From: an uncultured Oscillospiraceae bacterium
Lineage (GTDB): Bacteria > Bacillota_A > Clostridia > Oscillospirales > Oscillospiraceae
Reading direction: 5' to 3'
NCBI GenBank assembly: GCA_910584605.1
Contig: CAJUAW010000008.1
Coordinates: forward strand, 1-41,787
DNA: 41,787 nucleotides
This document shows positions 37,772 to 41,787 of the stretch, piece by piece; positions within the stretch are counted from its first letter, which is position 1; each line of letters opens with the position of its first letter. The notes under the pieces are model-generated. The model made no database searches. It was not told the origin of the DNA and saw nothing but the letters and a program-made list of their open reading frames with translations. The translations under genes were made by a program, and so were the position numbers.

Positions 37772-37906
37772 AAGCATAAAAGCCTCCCTTGGGGCGTGTT
37801 TTCGTATTTGGCCCCGTCAAAATGCCTGATTAGGATGTTCGTTGAAAATAAAAAAGGAAAAAATCAGGGAAATTTCAAAAAAAGACTGTTCAAGCGGCCG
37901 CGTATC

Positions 37907-37915
37907 TGGTAAAAT
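37907..37915 (+). promoter_or_regulatory. Candidate extended -10 promoter of tig
   Basis: TGGTAAAAT at 37907-37915 fits an extended -10. The -35 position (TGTTCA at 37887-37892) is poor. The leader before tig is about 65 bases. Confidence 0.5.
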
Positions 37916-37984
37916 ATCGTGGCGAAAGTAAAAAGGCCCCGCCGCCAAGACGCTGAGACGGGACCGACAGGAGGAAATTGACAA

Positions 37985-39367
37985 ATGAAGGTCACCAGTG
38001 TTGAGAAGAAAGAAAAGAGCACCGTTGAGCTCACCATCCAGGTGGAGGCCGGTCAGTTCGAGGCTGCCGTTCAGAAGGTTTATCTGAAGCAGCGCGGGCG
38101 CATTAACGTCCCCGGCTTCCGCAAGGGCAAGGCCCCCCGGAAGATCATCGAGGGCATGTACGGCTCCGGCGTGTTCTATGAGGACGCCATCAACGAGGTC
38201 TACCCCGCTGCCTACGAGGAGGCCGTGAAGGAGCAGGGCCTGGACGACGTGGGCTACCCCAAGATGGAGATCGTGGAGGTGGGCAAGGAGGGCTTTACCT
38301 TCAAGGCGCTGGTCTCCGTCCGCCCCGAGGCCAAGCTGGGCGAGTACAAGGGCCTGACCGCCCCCAAGGAGGAGGCCAAGGTCACCGAGAAGGACATCGA
38401 CGAGGAGCTCAAGCCCTATATCGACCGTGCCACCCGTCTGGTCAGCGTGAAGCGCAAGGCCAAGAAGGGGGACACCGCCGTCATCGACTTTGAGGGCTTC
38501 GACAACGGCACCCCCTTTGAGGGCGGCAAGGGCGAGAACTACGACCTGAAGCTGGGTGCGGGCATGTTCGTCCCCGGCTTTGAGGAGCAGGTCATCGGCA
38601 TGAAGGCCGGTGAGGAGAAGGACATCGACATCACCTTTCCCGAGGACTATCACGCCGACCTGGCCGGCAAAGCGGTGGTCTTCCATGTGAAGTGCAACGA
38701 GGTGAAGGAGTCCCAGGCCCCCGAGGTGGACGACGAGTTCGCCAAGGACGTGTCCGAGTTTGAGACCCTGGCCGACTTCCGAAAGGACCTGGGCGACAAG
38801 CTGCTGGAGCGGAAGAAGGCCCAGGCCCAGGCCGACTTTGAGAACGACATCATGGAGCAGCTGGTAGAGAACATGGAGTGCGAGATCCCGGATGGGATGG
38901 TGGAGAGCCAGACCGACCGGCTGATGGACGACTACGCCATGCGCCTCCAGAGCCAGGGCATCCCCATGGATCAGTACATGTCCATGATGGGCATGACCCC
39001 CGAGATGATGCGGGCCTCGGCTAAGCCCTCCGCCCTGAAGCAGGTGCAGATGGAGCTGGCCCTCACCGCAGTGGCCAAGGCGGAGAACATCGAGGTCTCC
39101 GACGAGGAGTATGAGGCGGAGATCGCCAAGCTGGCGGAGCAGTACAGCATGGAGGCGGATCAGGTGAAGGCGGTTGTGACCGCCGATACGCTGAAGAAGG
39201 ACCTGAGCCTGCGGAAGGCCAGCGAGCTGGTGCTGTCCAGCGCCAAGGAGGGCAAGGCTAAGAAGAAGGCCGCCCCCAAGAAGGCTGCCAAAAAGGAAGA
39301 CGAGGGCGAGGAGAAGCCTAAGCGCACCCGGGCCAAGAAGAAGACCGAGGAGCCTGCTGAGGAGTAA
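37985..39367 (+). CDS. tig: Trigger factor
   Basis: A 460-residue ribosome-bound chaperone and prolyl isomerase. The ribosome-binding part contains NVPGFRKGKAPRKIIEGMYG. The FKBP-type domain runs at about 155-245 (GDTAVIDFEGFDNGTPFEGG and GAGMFVPGFEEQVIGMKAGE). A helical C-terminal domain follows. The last 45 residues or so are a Lys/Ala/Glu-rich, low-complexity tail (KAKKKAAPKKAAKK and onwards) not found in E. coli or B. subtilis proteins. AGGAGGAAATTGACAA precedes the ATG. tig-clpP-clpX-lon is a classic quality-control order. Confidence 0.96.
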   Translation: MKVTSVEKKEKSTVELTIQVEAGQFEAAVQKVYLKQRGRINVPGFRKGKAPRKIIEGMYGSGVFYEDAINEVYPAAYEEAVKEQGLDDVGYPKMEIVEVGKEGFTFKALVSVRPEAKLGEYKGLTAPKEEAKVTEKDIDEELKPYIDRATRLVSVKRKAKKGDTAVIDFEGFDNGTPFEGGKGENYDLKLGAGMFVPGFEEQVIGMKAGEEKDIDITFPEDYHADLAGKAVVFHVKCNEVKESQAPEVDDEFAKDVSEFETLADFRKDLGDKLLERKKAQAQADFENDIMEQLVENMECEIPDGMVESQTDRLMDDYAMRLQSQGIPMDQYMSMMGMTPEMMRASAKPSALKQVQMELALTAVAKAENIEVSDEEYEAEIAKLAEQYSMEADQVKAVVTADTLKKDLSLRKASELVLSSAKEGKAKKKAAPKKAAKKEDEGEEKPKRTRAKKKTEEPAEE

Positions 39368-39379
39368 ACTGGAATACGT

Positions 39380-39405
39380 CCCGGGGCGGTTTTGGCCGCC
39401 CCGGG
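39380..39405 (+). terminator. GC-rich hairpin between tig and clpP
   Basis: A perfect 10-bp stem (39380-39389 with 39396-39405) has a 6-base loop but no T-run after it. It probably reduces or ends transcription from tig. Confidence 0.6.
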
Positions 39406-39447
39406 CGCACGTGTCTATCAAACGGAATGAATTTTCCCTGCAATGGG

Positions 39448-39453
39448 TATAAT
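39448..39453 (+). promoter_or_regulatory. Probable -10 box of clpP
   Basis: TATAAT at 39448-39453 lies 31 bases before the clpP ATG. A matching -35 was not found, and I saw no CtsR heptad repeat nearby. Confidence 0.55.
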
Positions 39454-39484
39454 CAGGTATCTCAACTGAAAAAGGAGTATCAAC

Positions 39485-40066
39485 ATGAGCTTAGTTCCCT
39501 ATGTAGTAGAACAGACCAACCGGGGCGAGCGGTCCTACGACATCTTCTCCCGCCTGCTCAACGACCGTATCATCATGCTGTCTGAGGAGGTGAACTCCAC
39601 CACCGCCTCTTTGGTGGTGGCTCAGATGCTGTATCTGGAGGCCCAGGACCCGGACAAGGAGATTCAGTTCTACATTAACAGCCCTGGCGGCTCGGTCACC
39701 GACGGCATGGCCATCTACGACACCATGCAGTACGTCAAGTGCGACGTGTCCACCATCTGCATCGGCATGGCAGCCTCCATGGGCGCCTTTCTGCTGTCCT
39801 CCGGGACCAAGGGCAAGCGGCTGGCCCTGCCCAATTCGGAGATCATGATCCACCAGCCCTCCGCCGGCACCCAGGGCCAGATCACCGATATGGCCATCCA
39901 CCTGCGCCGGCTGGAGATCATCAAAAGCCGGATGAACCGCATCCTGTCCGAAAACACCGGCAAGTCTATCGAGGTGGTGACCGCCGACTGCGAGCGGGAC
40001 AACTTCATGACTGCCCAGGAGGCTATGGAGTACGGTCTGGTGGATAAAGTGATCGACAAACGGTAA
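39485..40066 (+). CDS. clpP: ATP-dependent Clp protease proteolytic subunit
   Basis: A 193-residue serine protease that forms the tetradecameric chamber of ClpXP. The catalytic triad is S98 (GMAASMGAFLL), H123 (EIMIHQPSAG) and D172 (ERDNFMTA). FYINSPGGSVTDGMAIYDTM is a conserved handle region. AAAGGAG lies 8 bases before the ATG. The clpX gene follows 25 bases later. Confidence 0.98.
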   Translation: MSLVPYVVEQTNRGERSYDIFSRLLNDRIIMLSEEVNSTTASLVVAQMLYLEAQDPDKEIQFYINSPGGSVTDGMAIYDTMQYVKCDVSTICIGMAASMGAFLLSSGTKGKRLALPNSEIMIHQPSAGTQGQITDMAIHLRRLEIIKSRMNRILSENTGKSIEVVTADCERDNFMTAQEAMEYGLVDKVIDKR

Positions 40067-40091
40067 TTCCCAAGAAATTGAGGTGTATCCC

Positions 40092-41414
40092 ATGGCAAAC
40101 AATGATGAGAGAAAGGTCCGCTGTTCCTTCTGCGGCAAGCACCCGGATCAGGTGCAGCGGATGATCGCCGGTCCCGGGGTGTATATCTGCAACGAGTGTG
40201 TCAACCTGTGTATGGAGGCCATGGGGGCGGAGCCCCTGCTGCTGGACGACCTGGAGCAGTTCCCCGGCGACATTCCCGACGTGATCCCCACCCCCAAGGA
40301 GATCCACGCCGTTCTGGACCAATATATCATCGGCCAGGAGAAGGCGAAGGTGGCCCTGTCGGTGGCGGTGTACAACCACTATAAGCGCATCTACTTCGGC
40401 GGGGCGGAGGACGTGGAGCTGCAGAAGAGCAATATCCTCCTGATGGGTCCCACCGGCTGCGGAAAGACCCTCTTCGCCCAGACCCTGGCCCGGGTGCTGA
40501 AGGTGCCCTTCGCCATTGCCGACGCCACCACTCTCACCGAGGCGGGCTATGTGGGCGACGACGTGGAGAATATCCTCCTGCGCCTGGTCCAGGCCGCTGA
40601 TTACGACATCGAGCTGGCCGAGCGAGGCATCATCTATATCGACGAGATGGATAAGATCGCTCGGAAGAGCGAAAATACCTCCATCACCCGGGATGTGTCC
40701 GGCGAGGGCGTGCAGCAGGCCCTGCTGAAGATTCTGGAGGGTACCGTGGCCAACGTCCCCCCCCAGGGCGGGCGGAAGCACCCCCACCAGGAGTTCATCC
40801 AGATCGACACCCATAACATCCTGTTCATCTGCGGCGGCGCCTTTGACGGTATCGACAAGATCATCGAGCACCGCCTGGACAAACGTTCCCTGGGCTTCGG
40901 CGCCGAGATTAAGAGCAAGAAGGAGCAGAACGTAGGAGAGCTGATGAACGAGATCCAGCCCCAGGATCTGCTGAAGTACGGCATCATCCCCGAGCTGGTG
41001 GGCCGCATGCCAGTGGTCACCACCCTGGAGTCTCTGGACCGGGACCAGATGGTGCGCATCCTCACCGAACCCAAAAACGCCCTGGTGAAGCAGTACCAGG
41101 TGCTGCTCAACTACGACGAGGTGGAGCTGGAGTTCACCCAGGAGGCGCTGGAGGCGGTGGCCGACCGGGCGGTGGCCCGGGAGATCGGCGCCCGGGGCCT
41201 GCGGGCCATCCTGGAGGAGGTCATGAACCAGATCATGTACGACATTCCCTCCGAACCCACCATTGTCAAGGTGACCATCACCGGCGCGTGCGTCCGGGAC
41301 GGGGTCCCGCCGGAGCTGACCCATGACCCGGAGCGCACCCAGCGCCCCAAGCTGGGCAAGGCCAGCGTTCAGGTGGAGCAGCCCCGCCGCCGGGACCACG
41401 GTCGCGCCGGATAA
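40092..41414 (+). CDS. clpX: ATP-dependent Clp protease ATP-binding subunit ClpX
   Basis: A 440-residue AAA+ unfoldase that feeds ClpP. The zinc-binding domain has C11, C14, C33 and C36 (VRCSFCGK and YICNECVN). Walker A is GPTGCGKT and Walker B is IIYIDEMDK. EAGYVGDDVENILLRLVQAA follows Walker A, and FGAEIKSKKEQN is the loop that often carries the ClpP-contacting IGF-type region. The ATG at 40092 has GAGGTG upstream. A GTG nine bases earlier overlaps that site and is not chosen. It ends at a strong hairpin. Confidence 0.98.
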   Translation: MANNDERKVRCSFCGKHPDQVQRMIAGPGVYICNECVNLCMEAMGAEPLLLDDLEQFPGDIPDVIPTPKEIHAVLDQYIIGQEKAKVALSVAVYNHYKRIYFGGAEDVELQKSNILLMGPTGCGKTLFAQTLARVLKVPFAIADATTLTEAGYVGDDVENILLRLVQAADYDIELAERGIIYIDEMDKIARKSENTSITRDVSGEGVQQALLKILEGTVANVPPQGGRKHPHQEFIQIDTHNILFICGGAFDGIDKIIEHRLDKRSLGFGAEIKSKKEQNVGELMNEIQPQDLLKYGIIPELVGRMPVVTTLESLDRDQMVRILTEPKNALVKQYQVLLNYDEVELEFTQEALEAVADRAVAREIGARGLRAILEEVMNQIMYDIPSEPTIVKVTITGACVRDGVPPELTHDPERTQRPKLGKASVQVEQPRRRDHGRAG

Positions 41415-41426
41415 CTAAGGAGACGT

Positions 41427-41459
41427 CAGACGCCCCGCCCCATGGGAGCGGGGCGTCTG
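41427..41459 (+). terminator. Hairpin between clpX and lon
   Basis: A perfect 12-bp stem (41427-41438 with 41448-41459), extended by inner CC/GG, but without a T-run. It likely ends part of the clpX transcription. Confidence 0.65.
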
Positions 41460-41521
41460 TGCTATCCTGAAAACAGGCTCCCTTGCGGGGCCTCGCATCC
41501 CTGGAAAGGAAGTGAAGCGAC

Positions 41522-41787
41522 ATGAGCAAGGAATGGGATATCCTCCACACTGCCACCATGCCAGCCATCGCTCTGCGGGGGCTGACGGTGTTTCCCAATG
41601 TACTCATCCACTTTGAGGTGGCCCGCACGGCCTCGGTTCGGGCTCTGGAGGCGGCCATGACCGCTGGGAGTCCTGTATTTCTGGTGGGCCAGAAGGACAT
41701 CTCGGTGGAGGAGCCGGAGCTGGATGACCTATATCAGGTGGGTACCATCTCCAACATCCGCCAGATCCTCCGCATGCCGGGGGACAA
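41522..41787 (+). CDS. lon: Lon protease, N-terminal fragment
   Basis: The gene is cut by the window end after 88 codons. The visible part is the Lon substrate-recognition domain: MPAIALRGLTVFPNVLIHFE, then ARTASVRALEAAM, VFLVGQKD, and DDLYQVGTISNIRQILRMPG. This N terminus plus the clpX-lon order identifies it. The AAA+ and Ser-Lys protease domains lie beyond the window. AAGGAAG lies about 11 bases before the ATG. Confidence 0.95.
   Translation, partial: MSKEWDILHTATMPAIALRGLTVFPNVLIHFEVARTASVRALEAAMTAGSPVFLVGQKDISVEEPELDDLYQVGTISNIRQILRMPGD

Noticed and set aside
41440..41468. Promoter of lon at TATCCT (41463-41468)
   Set aside because: The -10 is weak and there is no -35 at the expected distance, which is occupied by the clpX hairpin.
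1..41787. CRISPR arrays, insertion sequences, integrases, tRNA or rRNA genes
   Set aside because: No regularly spaced repeats, transposase or integrase motifs, cloverleaf-like segments or ribosomal RNA sequences were seen on either strand.

Overview
The window is about 42 kb of a bacterial chromosome, GC-rich and densely coded. It carries both a PolC-type replicase and a DnaE, an FMN riboswitch with an ECF-type riboflavin transporter, the order trmK-nif3, the order rplS...ylqF-rnhB-yraN, and strong AGGAGG ribosome binding sites. Together these point to a low-copy-core Firmicute (Bacillota, class Clostridia). The high GC, the DUF6054 protein and the codon style fit an Oscillospiraceae gut anaerobe of the Flavonifractor/Lawsonibacter/Intestinimonas kind. 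The genus is inference; the phylum is well supported. No tRNA, rRNA, prophage, insertion sequence or CRISPR array was found.

Layout. 1-2.1 kb: 3' end of dnaE, then two tandem MgtC/SapB membrane proteins. 2.1-3.7 kb: yjdF behind a yjdF-type riboswitch, convergent with ribU behind an FMN riboswitch. 3.8-14.5 kb: a long housekeeping run of pyrimidine, translation, isoprenoid and envelope genes ending in replication (pyrH, frr, uppS, cdsA, dxr, rseP, ispG, a small unknown gene, polC). 14.6-17.6 kb: an LTA-synthase-like sulfatase and a Bax-inhibitor-1 protein. 17.7-19.4 kb, minus strand: an ECF sigma factor and its probable membrane anti-sigma factor. 19.5-22.1 kb: ruvC-ruvA-DUF6054-ruvB. 22.1-23.5 kb: an accessory pocket with an acetyltransferase interrupted by an in-frame TAG, a DUF5655 protein, and a divergent pair (an 85-aa unknown and an XRE regulator) around a symmetric AT-rich palindrome. 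23.5-26.0 kb: glmM, a SigH-like sigma factor and a zinc-ribbon protein. 26.0-27.2 kb: a broken small gene and a YoaK/DUF1275 protein on the minus strand, then a DUF1858 redox protein. 27.2-31.0 kb: a flavin reductase, trmK, nif3 and a GT-C-like membrane protein, translationally coupled. 31.1-35.5 kb: rplS, an inserted trio (GNAT, TraX, TPR membrane protein), then ylqF-rnhB-yraN. 35.6-37.8 kb: thrC and a metallophosphoesterase. 38-41.8 kb: tig-clpP-clpX-lon, the protein quality control block, with lon cut by the window end.

How the parts work together. dxr and ispG belong to the MEP isoprenoid pathway, whose product uppS turns into the undecaprenyl carrier. cdsA feeds phospholipid synthesis, glmM supplies the amino-sugar precursor, and the LtaS-like protein may build an anionic polymer, so envelope synthesis is a strong theme. 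ruvABC process Holliday junctions. Trigger factor, ClpXP and Lon fold or degrade new proteins. Promoters close to the sigma-A consensus with 17-bp spacers can be read before most transcription units, and perfect-stem terminators separate several convergent pairs.

I saw no clear new multi-gene defence or metabolic system. The most unusual items are the divergent XRE module with its palindrome, two small broken genes, the tandem MgtC pair sharing a 35-bp identical stretch, a low-GC patch inside ispG, and several unrecognised small genes embedded in core operons.
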